Positions 23,819 to 33,769 of a stretch of DNA of 64,000 nt are shown piece by piece; position 1 is the stretch's first letter, and every line of letters starts with the position of its first letter. The stretch comes from CAYNVS01 sp964400725 (lineage in GTDB: Bacteria > Myxococcota_A > SURF-8 > CAYNVS01): NCBI GenBank assembly GCA_964400725.1, contig CAYNVS010000009.1:42263-106262 (forward strand), in the 5' to 3' direction. Below the pieces are notes generated by a model that saw only the letters and a list, made by a program, of their open reading frames with translations, was not told the origin of the DNA and searched no databases. Position numbers and translations under genes: made by a program.

Positions 23819-25225
23819 ATGGACGTCAGAGTAAGATTCGCGCCTTCCCCAACCGGCTTTTTACATATCGGCGGAGCCCGCACCGCGCTCTTTAACTGGC
23901 TTTTCGCCCGTCATCACGGCGGCAAATTCATCCTCCGCATCGAGGACACCGACGTCGAGCGCTCTACTACCGAGGCGAAGGACGCGATAATCGAAGGGCT
24001 AAAATGGCTCGGCCTCAACTGGGACGAAGGGCCGTTCTTCCAGTCCGACCGCTTCGGAATTTACAAAGACCGCATTCCAGAGCTTGAGGCGAAAGGGCTT
24101 ATTTACCGCTGCTACGCCACGCCCGAAGAGCTCGAAGAGATGCGCGTCAAGAAGATGAAGGGACTGAGCAAAAGCGCGTACGACCGCCGCTGGCGCGACA
24201 AGAAGCCCTCGGACTGGCCTTCGGACAAGCCGTACACATACCGCTTTAAAATGCCGCTGGACGGCGAAACCGTGGTTGACGACATGATTCAGGGGCGCGT
24301 AGTTTTTAAAAACGAAGAGCTCGAAGACTTCATCGTCGTGCGCAAGGACGGCGTCCCAATTTATAATTTCTCGGTCGTAATCGACGACTCCGACATGGGG
24401 ATAACGCACGTCATACGCGGCGTCGATCACCTCACGAACACGCCGCTGCAAATTCAGCTTTACAACGCGATGGGGCTTAAAGCGCCGCAGTTCGGACACG
24501 TGGGCCTTATACACGGCCCGGACGGCAAGAAATACAGCAAACGCCACGGGGCGGTCGCCGTAACCGACTGGCGCGACAAGGGCTTTCTGCCGGAAGCTAC
24601 TTGCAACTATCTAGCGCGCCTCGGCTGGAGTTTCGGCGATCAGGAAATATTTACGCTCGAAGAGCTGATTGAGAAATTTTCGACGGACAACATCGGCCCG
24701 TCCGCGTCCATAATGAACCCCGACAAGCTGTTATGGATGAACCAGCAGTATATACAAACGCTGCCGGCTAAGCGCGTCGCGCAAAGCCTTGCCGAGTATC
24801 TTAAGGCCGCAGGCGTTGACGCGCCAAACGACGATCGTCTCGTTATGGTCGTCGAGCAGCTTAAAACGCGCGCCAAAACAATGCTGGAAATGGCCGAAGG
24901 CGCTAAGTTTTTCTACGTCCGTCCTGAGAAGTTTGACGAGAAGGCCGCAAACAAACATTTGACCAAAGAGGCTCTGCCTCTGCTTGTCGAGATACGCGAC
25001 GGACTGGCGGCGCTGCCCGCGTTCGACGCCAAGTCGATAGGCGGCCTCTTTACAGCGGTGTGCGAGAAACGCCAGACGAAGCTTGGGAACCTTGCTCAGC
25101 CAATTCGCGTGGCCGTGGCCGGATGCGCTGTGTCGCCTCCGATTTACGAGACGCTTGAAATACTTGGCAAAGACGAGTCGCTGGCGCGCATTAACGCCGC
25201 GGTCGCATACATTGAGGCTAAATGA
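23819..25225 (+). CDS. gltX: glutamyl-tRNA synthetase
   Basis: Charges tRNA-Glu. Its product is also the substrate for HemA in the C5 heme pathway encoded later in the window. It is a class I synthetase of 468 residues with RFAPSPTGFLHIGGAR (HIGH-type motif HIGG at 16-19), the KMSKS-equivalent KYSKRHG near 239-245, and a C-terminal anticodon-binding helical domain. CAGGAG precedes the ATG. The last codons overlap the next gene (ATGA). The upstream mobile-type element ends 120 bases before the start. Discriminating versus non-discriminating specificity cannot be judged here. Confidence 0.95.
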   Translation: MDVRVRFAPSPTGFLHIGGARTALFNWLFARHHGGKFILRIEDTDVERSTTEAKDAIIEGLKWLGLNWDEGPFFQSDRFGIYKDRIPELEAKGLIYRCYATPEELEEMRVKKMKGLSKSAYDRRWRDKKPSDWPSDKPYTYRFKMPLDGETVVDDMIQGRVVFKNEELEDFIVVRKDGVPIYNFSVVIDDSDMGITHVIRGVDHLTNTPLQIQLYNAMGLKAPQFGHVGLIHGPDGKKYSKRHGAVAVTDWRDKGFLPEATCNYLARLGWSFGDQEIFTLEELIEKFSTDNIGPSASIMNPDKLLWMNQQYIQTLPAKRVAQSLAEYLKAAGVDAPNDDRLVMVVEQLKTRAKTMLEMAEGAKFFYVRPEKFDEKAANKHLTKEALPLLVEIRDGLAALPAFDAKSIGGLFTAVCEKRQTKLGNLAQPIRVAVAGCAVSPPIYETLEILGKDESLARINAAVAYIEAK

Positions 25226-26475
25226 AAGACGAAGACGAGCGGCAAGCGGCAGCAGGGGGACGCGGCGCGCTACGGCGGATAAATTTATTAATTCCGCTGT
25301 TGATTTTCGCGTCGATTACCGCGCTAACCGGCTGCGCCACGACGAACGCCGCGAAAGAGACCCCTAAGGAAAACAAGACGGAAACGGTCATCGAGCTTTT
25401 CCCGACCAAAATTATCGGCCACAGGGGAGAAAAGCCTACCAGCGAAATCATCGACGCTATAGAAACCTACAACGAAGGCGTCAACGCTTATAAAAACCGC
25501 GATTACGCGCTCGCCGCAACAAAGTTTCGTCTCGTAATAAAACATTTCCCCGGCACGCCGATGGCGAACCGCAGCCACTTCACTCTCGCAGCTACGCTCG
25601 TGGAGATGAACGGTTTCGCGGAAGCGAAGGGGCTGCTTGAAACGTATCTCGCGCTGCACGCGAAAACCGACGACGATAAGATAAGCTCGATGTATCTTTT
25701 AATGGATTGTTACGAAAAGCTGCGCGCGTGGGACGACGAGATTAAAATCGGAAAGATGCTCGAAAAGAACTACCCGAACCTGGACGCTTCTCTGCAAATA
25801 GAGCTGTTCGCCAGGCTCGGCTACGCCTACCTAAACCGCGGAGAAACGCTCAAAGCGGAATTGTCGCTCAACAACGCCACCAATATTTATCTGCGCGCAA
25901 AAGGAAAAAACGAATACGTCGACGCTTATTTCGTGGCGGCGGCGTATTTTTACAAAGGGCTTTTGGGCGAAAAAAAATTCGACGCGATGAAGCTCGACAA
26001 CGCAAACTACGACCTCGCGTTCAAATCGCTTGACGACAAGAGCAACGAACTTCTTCGAGCCCAGCAGGATTTCGGCATGTGCATTTTGCAAGGCGTCCCG
26101 GAGTGGGCAGCCGCGGCCGGATTCGAGACCGGAAGGCTTTACGAAAGTTTTTATCTCGAAATCGTTTCGCAGAAAATACCGCTTTTCGCGCAGAAAGATG
26201 AAGAGTCGAAAAGTATTTATCAATGTATGCTGAAAGAGTTCGTTTTCGGCGTGCTGCGCAAAGCGATGCGCGTTTACGGCGAAGTCGTCAAGATGGGCGA
26301 GCGCACCGAAACGAAAAACGTTTGGATAGACAAAACCAAAGAGCGGCTGGACAACCTCGAAATATTTTACAAATCGGAGCTGGACGCCTGCGCGCCTTTC
26401 AAGCCTCACTACGATAAGCCGCTGAAAGAGTTCATCGAAAAGGTTAAAAAGGCCAAACAGCAGACGCCTCAATAA
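25222..26475 (+). CDS. TPR-containing lipoprotein
   Basis: A 417-residue lipoprotein. The signal anchor after a short charged head ends in TALTGC (Cys38). From about residue 80 on there are helical TPR-like repeats (YNEGVNAYKNRDYALAATKF, then FAEAKGLLETYLALH and LGYAYLNRGETLKAEL), the first two resembling the BamD/YbgF style of outer-membrane assembly lipoproteins. The second half is helical with no recognised domain. Its ATG overlaps the gltX stop. A scaffold role at the outer membrane is inferred from the TPRs. It is longer than BamD and I do not call it that. Confidence 0.75.
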   Translation: MKDEDERQAAAGGRGALRRINLLIPLLIFASITALTGCATTNAAKETPKENKTETVIELFPTKIIGHRGEKPTSEIIDAIETYNEGVNAYKNRDYALAATKFRLVIKHFPGTPMANRSHFTLAATLVEMNGFAEAKGLLETYLALHAKTDDDKISSMYLLMDCYEKLRAWDDEIKIGKMLEKNYPNLDASLQIELFARLGYAYLNRGETLKAELSLNNATNIYLRAKGKNEYVDAYFVAAAYFYKGLLGEKKFDAMKLDNANYDLAFKSLDDKSNELLRAQQDFGMCILQGVPEWAAAAGFETGRLYESFYLEIVSQKIPLFAQKDEESKSIYQCMLKEFVFGVLRKAMRVYGEVVKMGERTETKNVWIDKTKERLDNLEIFYKSELDACAPFKPHYDKPLKEFIEKVKKAKQQTPQ

Positions 26476-26506
26476 AGGGCGCGGCTTCGGCCTCCAATCC
26501 GAGCTC

Positions 26507-27958
26507 TTACCCCTTCTTCGCCAAACCGTTCTTTATTCCGTAAAAGAAATAAATCGCGAAACCAATCGCCATCCAAATTATGAGACGCCACCACGTATCG
26601 GCGGGAAGCGAAGCCATTTGCAGCAGGCACAAAGCCGCGCCTAAAATCGGCACGACCGGCATGAACGGAGTTTTGAAAGAGCGCGGCAGATCGGGATGAG
26701 CGTAATGCAGGGCAAGCACTCCTAAACTTACCACTATGAACGCAAAAAGCGTGCCGATGCTCACGAGCTCGCCGAGAATACTGAACGGCACAAACCCCGC
26801 CAGTAGGGCAGCGGCTCCTCCCGTTACTATCGTGGTAATGTAAGGAGTCTTGAAACGCGGGTGAATTTTTGCAAAAACCGACGGCAGAAGCCCGTCGCGT
26901 CCCATCGAGTAAAAAATGCGCGGCTGCCCCATAAGAAGAATGAGAATGACCGAGCTCAAACCGGCTATCGCGCCGATTTTTACCAGCGGAGCGAGCCAGT
27001 AAAGGGGTTTGCCGATAGCGTCTATAGCGACGGCAATAGGCGCCGCGGTGTTGAGATTTGTGTATTTTACGATGCCGGTCAGAACTAGCGCGACCGTGAT
27101 GTAAAGCACGGTCGCTACGGCCAGCGAACCGAGAATGCCGATAGGCATGTCGCGCTGCGGGTTTTTGGCCTCCTGAGCCGCCGTCGAAACGCAGTCGAAG
27201 CCGATATAAGCGTAAAAAACCACTCCCGCCCCGGCCAGCACTCCCGTCCAGCCGAATTGTCCGAATTTGCCCGTATTGGGCGGCAAGAACGGAACCCAGT
27301 TTTCTCGGTTTATATAGGCGACGCCCGCGCCGATGAACAGCAGAAGGACGATTATTTTAATCGCCACGACAATATTGTTGGCCGTGGCCGACTCCTTGAT
27401 TCCTACGACCAGCAGCGCGACCATAATCGCTATTATCAGCGCGGCGGGCAAATTTATAAAAGCCCCGGTAAGCGCCCAGCCCGTCGCGGGATCGTAAGCG
27501 ATAGGCGCAGCGGTTACCGCGGTCGGAAGATGAATTCCGAAATCTTTTAAGAAGCTGAGAACGTATTCGCTCCAGCCTACGGCGACGCTTGAAGCTCCGA
27601 CTAGATATTCCAGTATCAAGTCCCAGCCGATAATCCAAGCGATAAACTCGCCCAAAGTGGCGTACGCGTAAGTGTAGGCGCTTCCAGCCACCGGTATCAT
27701 AGAAGCCATTTCCGCGTAGCACAAGCCCGTAAGAACGCAGGAGAATCCCGACAGGACAAACGAAAGAATAATCGCCGGGCCGGCGTAAATGGCGGCGGCC
27801 TTTCCCGTCCAAACGAAGATGCCTGAACCTATGATTGCGCCTATGCCCAACGCGGTCAGATTGACGGGGCCTAGAACCCGCCGGAGTTTATGCTCGCCGC
27901 CTTGGGCGTCGCTCATAAGCCCTTCTATGGACTTGGTTTTAAAAAGAGTGGATTGCAT
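26507..27958 (-). CDS. APC-family amino acid permease
   Basis: Inner-membrane transporter of 483 residues with about 12 hydrophobic segments. The first helix has the APC signature LTALGIGAIIGSGIFVWTG. Conserved inner motifs such as FYAYIGFDCVSTAAQEAKNPQRDMP match the cationic amino acid transporter (CAT/YfnA-like) group, and the C-terminus ends in charged residues. GGAAATA precedes the start on the minus strand. It is a single gene converging with the TPR lipoprotein gene. The exact substrate is unknown. Confidence 0.88.
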   Translation of the reverse strand: MQSTLFKTKSIEGLMSDAQGGEHKLRRVLGPVNLTALGIGAIIGSGIFVWTGKAAAIYAGPAIILSFVLSGFSCVLTGLCYAEMASMIPVAGSAYTYAYATLGEFIAWIIGWDLILEYLVGASSVAVGWSEYVLSFLKDFGIHLPTAVTAAPIAYDPATGWALTGAFINLPAALIIAIMVALLVVGIKESATANNIVVAIKIIVLLLFIGAGVAYINRENWVPFLPPNTGKFGQFGWTGVLAGAGVVFYAYIGFDCVSTAAQEAKNPQRDMPIGILGSLAVATVLYITVALVLTGIVKYTNLNTAAPIAVAIDAIGKPLYWLAPLVKIGAIAGLSSVILILLMGQPRIFYSMGRDGLLPSVFAKIHPRFKTPYITTIVTGGAAALLAGFVPFSILGELVSIGTLFAFIVVSLGVLALHYAHPDLPRSFKTPFMPVVPILGAALCLLQMASLPADTWWRLIIWMAIGFAIYFFYGIKNGLAKKG

Positions 27959-28233
27959 ATTTATTTCCTCTCGCTCTCCTTGGTAATATTCTGTAAAAAC
28001 CGCTTATAAGAATAGATATAAGCGCGCGCGTATGTCAAGTTTTTGCCCCTATCTATTCGGGAACGTAAGGAGCTTGAAGCGAGCCCCAGCGCGAGCGTTT
28101 TTAGCGTTTCGTTTTTTGCTATCCGCGTCTTTGAATTGATAAAATTCCCAAATCCATATAAAATAATAAAGATTTGACGTGTAGTTATTATAAATCTTTT
28201 TCCGGCGCGCGACGACGCCAAGGAGAAACCGAT

Positions 28234-31200
28234 ATGCGAGTCATTTTCGCCATTATTTTTGCGGTCTCGACCGCGGCGGCAATTTTACTTTACGGCGGCG
28301 ACGCGGCCGCGTACGCCATTTACGCCAATCCGGGCGGCCCGTACTCGGGCAACGAAGGCCAGACGATTAAGTTTGACGGAAGCGGAAGTTCCGCGGACGC
28401 CGAGTGTTATATTTCTCAATATGCGTGGAATTTCGGCGTAGGGGCCTGGTATCAATGGAAAACAGTTCCGACGCTGGATTACGCCTACGCCGCCCCGGGA
28501 ACCTACACCGTAACGCTGCGCGTTGACGGCTATTGCGGCGGCTCTCCGGTAACAGACGAGAAAATGACGACCGCCGCGATAAGCAACGTCGCTCCCACGG
28601 CGCTCATTAAAGCGTACGGAACGACCAACTACGGCCCGTTTACCGAATTGATAGAAGAATATAAAGGCAAATTCATCACGTTGGATCCGTCGGCGTCGAA
28701 GGACGCGAGCGGAACGCTAAAATTGTATGAATGGGATTTCAATTACAACGGTACAAATTTTACGCCTTCGGTAACGACGACTTCTTCGACTTCGCAGCAA
28801 AAAAGTTTCTCCGCCGTCGGAACGTACGTCGTCGCTTTGCGCGTAACCGACCAAGAGAATACGACCGGCTTTGCAACGCTTACCGTCAGGGTTTTGAACG
28901 AAGGACCTATCGCTCGCATAACCGGCCATTCCGCGCTGATGGAAGGCGAGAAGGGAAAATATTCGGCGTCCTCAAGCGACGCGGGGCCGCACGGGCCGAT
29001 AACGCTTTACGAATGGGACATGAATTACAACGGAACCGCGTTTAATCCTACGGTTACGGGCGCGACGGCGAGTTCGACCGAAATAATCTATCCGAACGTC
29101 GGCAAATACAAGGTTGCGCTGCGCGTCAGCGACGCCGCAATCCCGGCGGTTAAAGATTTGGTAGTCATGGACGTAACCGTTTCCAACGTTCTCCCCGTCG
29201 CGTACATCGACGGCCCGACCGAATTTTACGAAGGGCAGGAAGTCGAGTTCAACGCCTCGGCGTCCTATTCAAATCCGGGCTCCATAACAAAATACGAGTG
29301 GTCGTTCACGTACGACGGAGCGTATTTTTCGCCCGCCGAGACGACGACGCTGCCGACGATTAAATATACTTACCTTGCGAACGGAACGTATAAAGTCGCG
29401 GTTCGCGTTACCGACGACGACGCGACGACCGCCATTGCGGCGATGACCGTAACGGTTAAAGATTTGTCTCCGGCCGCTGTCGTTTCCTGTCCGGAAAAAA
29501 CAAACGAGCGCGACGGCGCGCAATTCGACGCGAGCGGCTCGGTTAGTTCCCCCGACAAAATAGAAATGTGGGAGTGGGACTTCAACTTCAATCCTGCCGC
29601 CGGTTTTTCTTCAACGCCGAATTACGGCGAGAAAACGGCGTTTTATAAGTTTGCGGACGCCGGCGTTTACAAAGTCGCCGTACGCGTAACCGACTCCGAC
29701 GGAAGCAAAGCTATCGCCTCGTGCGACGTAACGGTCGAGAACTCCGCGCCCACGGCCAAACTCGACGCGACAGTTAAAGTTAAGCAGGGCGACTCGGTAA
29801 AGTTCGACGGCTTCGCGACTATCGACGCGAGCCTTCCCGACGCCATTGTAAAATGGGAATGGGACGCGCATTACGACGGCGCAAACTTTATTGCCGACCC
29901 GGCTTACGGGACGGACAAGACTGAAATTACAATTAAATATACCAAAGTAAAAGCCGAGCGCGTGGCTCTACGCGTAACGGACGACGACGGATCGACGGAC
30001 GTAACTTTTGTAGAATTTACGGTGGAAAACGTCGCGCCGGCATTCGTTGGAGAGCCTTTGACTGCCGCGGTGCAGGACGAGGTTTATCTATACGAACCGA
30101 TCGCCTTCGACCCGGGCGGAGCGGACGACAAAATTACTTTCTCGCTCGATATTTCGCCGACAGGAATGGAGATTAATGCGGCGAACGGCCGTTTGGCTTG
30201 GACTCCAAACAACGACAGCGTGCGGCTTGTGAACAAAGTGAGAATTAAGGCGTGCGATACGAACGGCGGATGCGGAACCCAGACGTTCGTTATAACGGTG
30301 CAAAACGTCAACGATCCGCCGGAGATATTGGGATTGTCTAACTCGGTCGCGACTACTTGCGCGGCCTTTAGCGCCGAGGCGCGCGCCAAAGACCCGGACT
30401 GGAACGACGTTATTTACTTCTACCTCGACAAATCGCCAAATGGAATGACAATCGGTCTGCGCGACGGAGCGATTAATTGGCAGCCGACGTTCGACAACAT
30501 CGGCGACAATCAAATCATTTTGCGCGTAGAAGATTCCGCGCGCGCAAGCGTTACGCAGGGCTTTTTAATAAAGGTGGTTCCTTGTCAGGAAATCCCGACG
30601 GTTGACGCGGGAAACGACCTTCAGGTTTATCCGGGGTTCGTAAAACTTTCGGGAACCGCCGCCGACCCGCATCACCCGCCTCTGCCTCTTACTTACAAAT
30701 GGACGCAAACCGGAGGCCCAGCGTCGGTAAATATAATCGATTCAAACTCGCTGACGCCCGGAGTAATTCTGCGCAAAGCGGGCGTTTATTCGTTTACGCT
30801 CGTCGCAAGCAACGGCAATTACGAAAGCGTTCCCGACTCCGCGGACGTAACCGTTCTCAACGTCAAACCGTCCCCACAGATAGTATGCGTTCCCAACCTT
30901 GCGCCCAACTCCGATTTTTCTCTTGACGGAACAGGAAGCGGAGACCCGAATGGCGACGATCTGATTTACTCTTGGAACGCATCCGACGGAATAACGCTTT
31001 CGGAAAACGACCTCTCGATTGTGGCCGCCAAATCGAGCGCGGCGGGAACGTATTTCGCCGAGCTTTTCGTCAACGACGGAGTCTTCTCGTCCGACAAGTC
31101 GAAGCGGTATTTCAGCGTGGTATCCGCGACGAAATTCGCGCCTTTACTGGTTTTTAAAAACGAAGTAGTAAGAATTAAAGCAGGTCAAAAGGCCGCGCTC

Positions 31201-32775
31201 GACGCGTCCCCTACTATTTTTTCGCCGAACGCGACCGGCAAAAAGTTTAAGTGGTCGCTCGTAAGCGGCCCCGTTCAAGAAAACGAGCTTCTCGATTTCG
31301 ACCCATCCGGGCAATCGCAGTCGCTTCTGCTTACGGTAAAAGGCGTTTATATGTTCGAGATTACGGCCGAGGCGGACGGCCTAGTAAGCGAGCCGAAATA
31401 CGCGTACGCTGCGGTAGGCGACGCGAACAACGCGCCGCCAATCGCCGACGCGGGAAAATGGCAGTCGGCGACAAGCGAGAAAAGCGTTACGCTCGACGGA
31501 AGCGGAAGCCGCGACGACGGCGGAAGCGCGCTGGCGTACATTTGGGCGCAGACCGGCGGAACCAAAGTATGGCTGACTGACGAAACCAAAGCGCGCGCGA
31601 GTTTCTTCGCGCTGAATCCCGGCCTTTACGAGTTCGAGCTGCGCGTTACCAACGACAAAGGGCTCATTTCCGCGCCGGCAAAAACGGTCGTAGCGGTTCT
31701 TTCGTCGTCGGTAAAACTTACGGCGAACGCCGGAGCGGACATGGTAGTCAACCCGGACGAGGAAATTACGCTGGACGGCTCGGGAAGCAAAATACCGGAC
31801 GGCCCTTACGCCGCCTTCTGGTGTCAAACCGGCGGAGTTCCGGTCGTTCTTCAGAACGCTCGAAGCCTTAAACCCAAGTTTACGCCGCCGCAGCCCGGCG
31901 AATACGGCTTCAGGCTCATGCTTGAGAGCGCCGGGCAGTGGGGCCTGCCGGACGACGTTCGAGTCGTCGTTTTAAGCGAAAAGAACGAGCCGCCTACGGC
32001 CGTAACGCCCGACAACGTATCGGTTAATTTCGGCAAAAAGGTAGTTTTAGACGGAAGCGGGAGCTCCGACCCGGACGACGACCCGATAATTTACGCGTGG
32101 AGTCTAGTCGCCGAACAGTCCGCCGGAACTGTGGAGCTAACGGACGCGGACAAGGCGCAGGCCTCGTTCGTCGCAAACGTTTCAGGGCTTTTAGTTTTCA
32201 AACTTGAAGTAAGCGACGGCAAAATGAGCGGAAAGCCCGCGTTTACTTCGGTTACGGTAGGCGCCAACCAGACGCCGGTCGCAAGCGCCAAGGCGGTAGC
32301 GCAGGCCTACGTAAACGACAAAATAACGCTCGACGGCTCGGAGTCGTACGACCCGGACGGAACGGACATTGCTATAACTTATTCGTGGGAATTCAAGGGA
32401 ACCGGAACAAATCCTCTGGACGATCCGGCTGCGGCAAAGCCGACTTTCACTCCGACCAAGCAGGGCATTTATACTTTCGCGCTTTCGGTGAGCGACGGAT
32501 ATGCGAGCGCGACGAGCGCGGACGTAAAGGTTACGGTGATAAATAAGGCGAAGGATTGCATAGACAAAGACGGCGACGGCTACGGCGTCGGCGCGGACTG
32601 CAAAGCGGCCGACTGCGACGATAACGACAAACTTAAAAACGCCGGAATAGCCGGAAGCTGCGACGTTGTGCATCCGAAGAAATCAAGCGGCGGAGACTGC
32701 GGGCAAGGCGCGGCGGCTTTTGCGATTATATCCGCGCTGCTTGCGGCAACGGCAAGAAGGCGTAAAGAGGTTTAG
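28234..32775 (+). CDS. giant secreted PKD-repeat protein with MYXO-CTERM-like tail
   Basis: A 1513-residue exported protein. The signal peptide (~1-25) is followed by about a dozen PKD/Ig-like repeats of ~85-95 residues, each with phrases such as FDGSGS, YEWDFNYNG and VALRVTD. Two cadherin-like segments (~590-790, with LAWTPNND and INWQPTFDN) interrupt them. Near the end is a calcium-loop region (DKDGDGYG...DCDDND, ~1448-1472). The tail is Ser-Gly-Gly-Asp-Cys, a hydrophobic helix (AAAFAIISALLAATA) and ARRRKEV, like MYXO-CTERM sorting signals. I take ATG 28234 with AAGGAG rather than the upstream frame start. An adhesive or matrix role is inferred. Confidence 0.85.
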   Translation: MRVIFAIIFAVSTAAAILLYGGDAAAYAIYANPGGPYSGNEGQTIKFDGSGSSADAECYISQYAWNFGVGAWYQWKTVPTLDYAYAAPGTYTVTLRVDGYCGGSPVTDEKMTTAAISNVAPTALIKAYGTTNYGPFTELIEEYKGKFITLDPSASKDASGTLKLYEWDFNYNGTNFTPSVTTTSSTSQQKSFSAVGTYVVALRVTDQENTTGFATLTVRVLNEGPIARITGHSALMEGEKGKYSASSSDAGPHGPITLYEWDMNYNGTAFNPTVTGATASSTEIIYPNVGKYKVALRVSDAAIPAVKDLVVMDVTVSNVLPVAYIDGPTEFYEGQEVEFNASASYSNPGSITKYEWSFTYDGAYFSPAETTTLPTIKYTYLANGTYKVAVRVTDDDATTAIAAMTVTVKDLSPAAVVSCPEKTNERDGAQFDASGSVSSPDKIEMWEWDFNFNPAAGFSSTPNYGEKTAFYKFADAGVYKVAVRVTDSDGSKAIASCDVTVENSAPTAKLDATVKVKQGDSVKFDGFATIDASLPDAIVKWEWDAHYDGANFIADPAYGTDKTEITIKYTKVKAERVALRVTDDDGSTDVTFVEFTVENVAPAFVGEPLTAAVQDEVYLYEPIAFDPGGADDKITFSLDISPTGMEINAANGRLAWTPNNDSVRLVNKVRIKACDTNGGCGTQTFVITVQNVNDPPEILGLSNSVATTCAAFSAEARAKDPDWNDVIYFYLDKSPNGMTIGLRDGAINWQPTFDNIGDNQIILRVEDSARASVTQGFLIKVVPCQEIPTVDAGNDLQVYPGFVKLSGTAADPHHPPLPLTYKWTQTGGPASVNIIDSNSLTPGVILRKAGVYSFTLVASNGNYESVPDSADVTVLNVKPSPQIVCVPNLAPNSDFSLDGTGSGDPNGDDLIYSWNASDGITLSENDLSIVAAKSSAAGTYFAELFVNDGVFSSDKSKRYFSVVSATKFAPLLVFKNEVVRIKAGQKAALDASPTIFSPNATGKKFKWSLVSGPVQENELLDFDPSGQSQSLLLTVKGVYMFEITAEADGLVSEPKYAYAAVGDANNAPPIADAGKWQSATSEKSVTLDGSGSRDDGGSALAYIWAQTGGTKVWLTDETKARASFFALNPGLYEFELRVTNDKGLISAPAKTVVAVLSSSVKLTANAGADMVVNPDEEITLDGSGSKIPDGPYAAFWCQTGGVPVVLQNARSLKPKFTPPQPGEYGFRLMLESAGQWGLPDDVRVVVLSEKNEPPTAVTPDNVSVNFGKKVVLDGSGSSDPDDDPIIYAWSLVAEQSAGTVELTDADKAQASFVANVSGLLVFKLEVSDGKMSGKPAFTSVTVGANQTPVASAKAVAQAYVNDKITLDGSESYDPDGTDIAITYSWEFKGTGTNPLDDPAAAKPTFTPTKQGIYTFALSVSDGYASATSADVKVTVINKAKDCIDKDGDGYGVGADCKAADCDDNDKLKNAGIAGSCDVVHPKKSSGGDCGQGAAAFAIISALLAATARRRKEV

Positions 32776-32795
32776 TCGGTTATTTTTGCGCAAGC

Positions 32796-32826
32796 AAGGA
32801 CGAACTACCGTTCGTCCTTTTTTTTA
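32796..32826 (+). terminator. rho-independent terminator
   Basis: The stem AAGGACGAAC/GTTCGTCCTT (32796-32805 with 32810-32819) has a 4-base loop and a run of eight T's. It lies 20 bases after the PKD gene. Confidence 0.9.
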
Positions 32827-32836
32827 AGCTAACATT

Positions 32837-33556
32837 TTAGAAAATAAGGTTCAGCTTTTCTATTATTTCGGGGTCGTCGCGGTCTATAACGTCAAAGATA
32901 TGCTTGTAGCAGCGCCTCTTTTGTTCGGCGAAAACTCCGCGCCCCTTGGCGAACGTCTTGGCAAACGCCTCGACTTCGGCTGCAAGGTCTTCGGGCTTCT
33001 CTACCGCTTTTACGACGACGCGCTCCGCTTCGGCCTCGGCGCCGCTTATGCGTCTTCCCGTAAGCGCCATATCGTTTAACAAATGCTGCGGAACGCTCTT
33101 TTTTACAATCGCGTACATTCCGGGTAAGAAGGGTATGTTCACGTCCACTTCCGGAAAACAAAAAAATCCGCGGGTTTTAACCATAAAGCGGAAATCGCAG
33201 GCGCATGAAAATATCGCCCCGCCGCCGTAGGCGTGGCCGGAGATTGCGGCAATGACGGGCATGGGGTAGGAAAGAACGCGCTTGTAAAGCGAGTCGAGGT
33301 TGAAGAGAAAAGTAGAAACTTCCGCTCTTCCGGCGTCGTCCGCTGCTTTAGCGAGAACCCAGTCAAGGTCGATGCCGAGAGACCAAAATTTGGGGCCGTC
33401 CGACGAAATTATAGCAGCCCGCGCCGATTTATCGGCCTCTATTCCGTTCAACGCCTCGGCCATTTCGGCGAGAAAAACAGGGTTGTGCCTGTTCTCTCCG
33501 TTGGTCATTACTATGTTTCCTACGCCGTCTTCGACGCTCCATTTTATTACGCTCAT
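32837..33556 (-). CDS. enoyl-CoA hydratase/isomerase family protein
   Basis: Crotonase-fold protein of 239 residues. The oxyanion-hole segment is GHAYGGGAIFSCACDFRFM. The following motif is FPEVDVNIPFLPGM, which keeps the Glu after Pro but lacks the second catalytic Glu region (GAGG) of classical hydratases. This pattern resembles delta3,delta2-enoyl-CoA isomerases. AAGGAGG lies six bases before ATG 33556, which is preferred to a start 11 codons further upstream. It stands alone, with no beta-oxidation genes nearby. The isomerase assignment is a suggestion. Confidence 0.78.
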   Translation of the reverse strand: MSVIKWSVEDGVGNIVMTNGENRHNPVFLAEMAEALNGIEADKSARAAIISSDGPKFWSLGIDLDWVLAKAADDAGRAEVSTFLFNLDSLYKRVLSYPMPVIAAISGHAYGGGAIFSCACDFRFMVKTRGFFCFPEVDVNIPFLPGMYAIVKKSVPQHLLNDMALTGRRISGAEAEAERVVVKAVEKPEDLAAEVEAFAKTFAKGRGVFAEQKRRCYKHIFDVIDRDDPEIIEKLNLIF

Positions 33557-33600
33557 TCCTGCCTCCTTCTCGCTGCCGTAAAGCGGCAATTTAAGCCGAT

Positions 33601-33633
33601 TTAAAAAACGGTTCTAATAATATCAAAGAACCG
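33601..33633 (-). terminator. terminator-like hairpin facing the crotonase gene
   Basis: Read on the minus strand, CGGTTCT (33633-33627) pairs with AGAACCG (33615-33609), followed by six T's. It lies upstream of the crotonase start, so it would stop minus-strand transcripts arriving from the right, or act as an attenuator. Confidence 0.45.
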
Positions 33634-33686
33634 GCTCGTAAAAAAGTTTTTTTTAGATTTAGCTCTTTTTAACCAGCAACCGCGAT

Positions 33687-33715
33687 TTGACGTGTTGGTC
33701 AAAAAAATATAATAT
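33687..33715 (+). promoter_or_regulatory. promoter of the cytochrome gene
   Basis: TTGACG (33687-33692) precedes a perfect TATAAT (33708-33713; 15-base spacer) or TAATAT (33710-33715; 17-base spacer). The -35 box lies in an inverted repeat TTTGAC-GTGTTG-GTCAAA that could be an operator. Confidence 0.55.
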
Positions 33716-33769
33716 ATTGTTTAAGGTTTACGTTCGATTGTTATTTATTTTAACTCAGGAGGAATTGAA

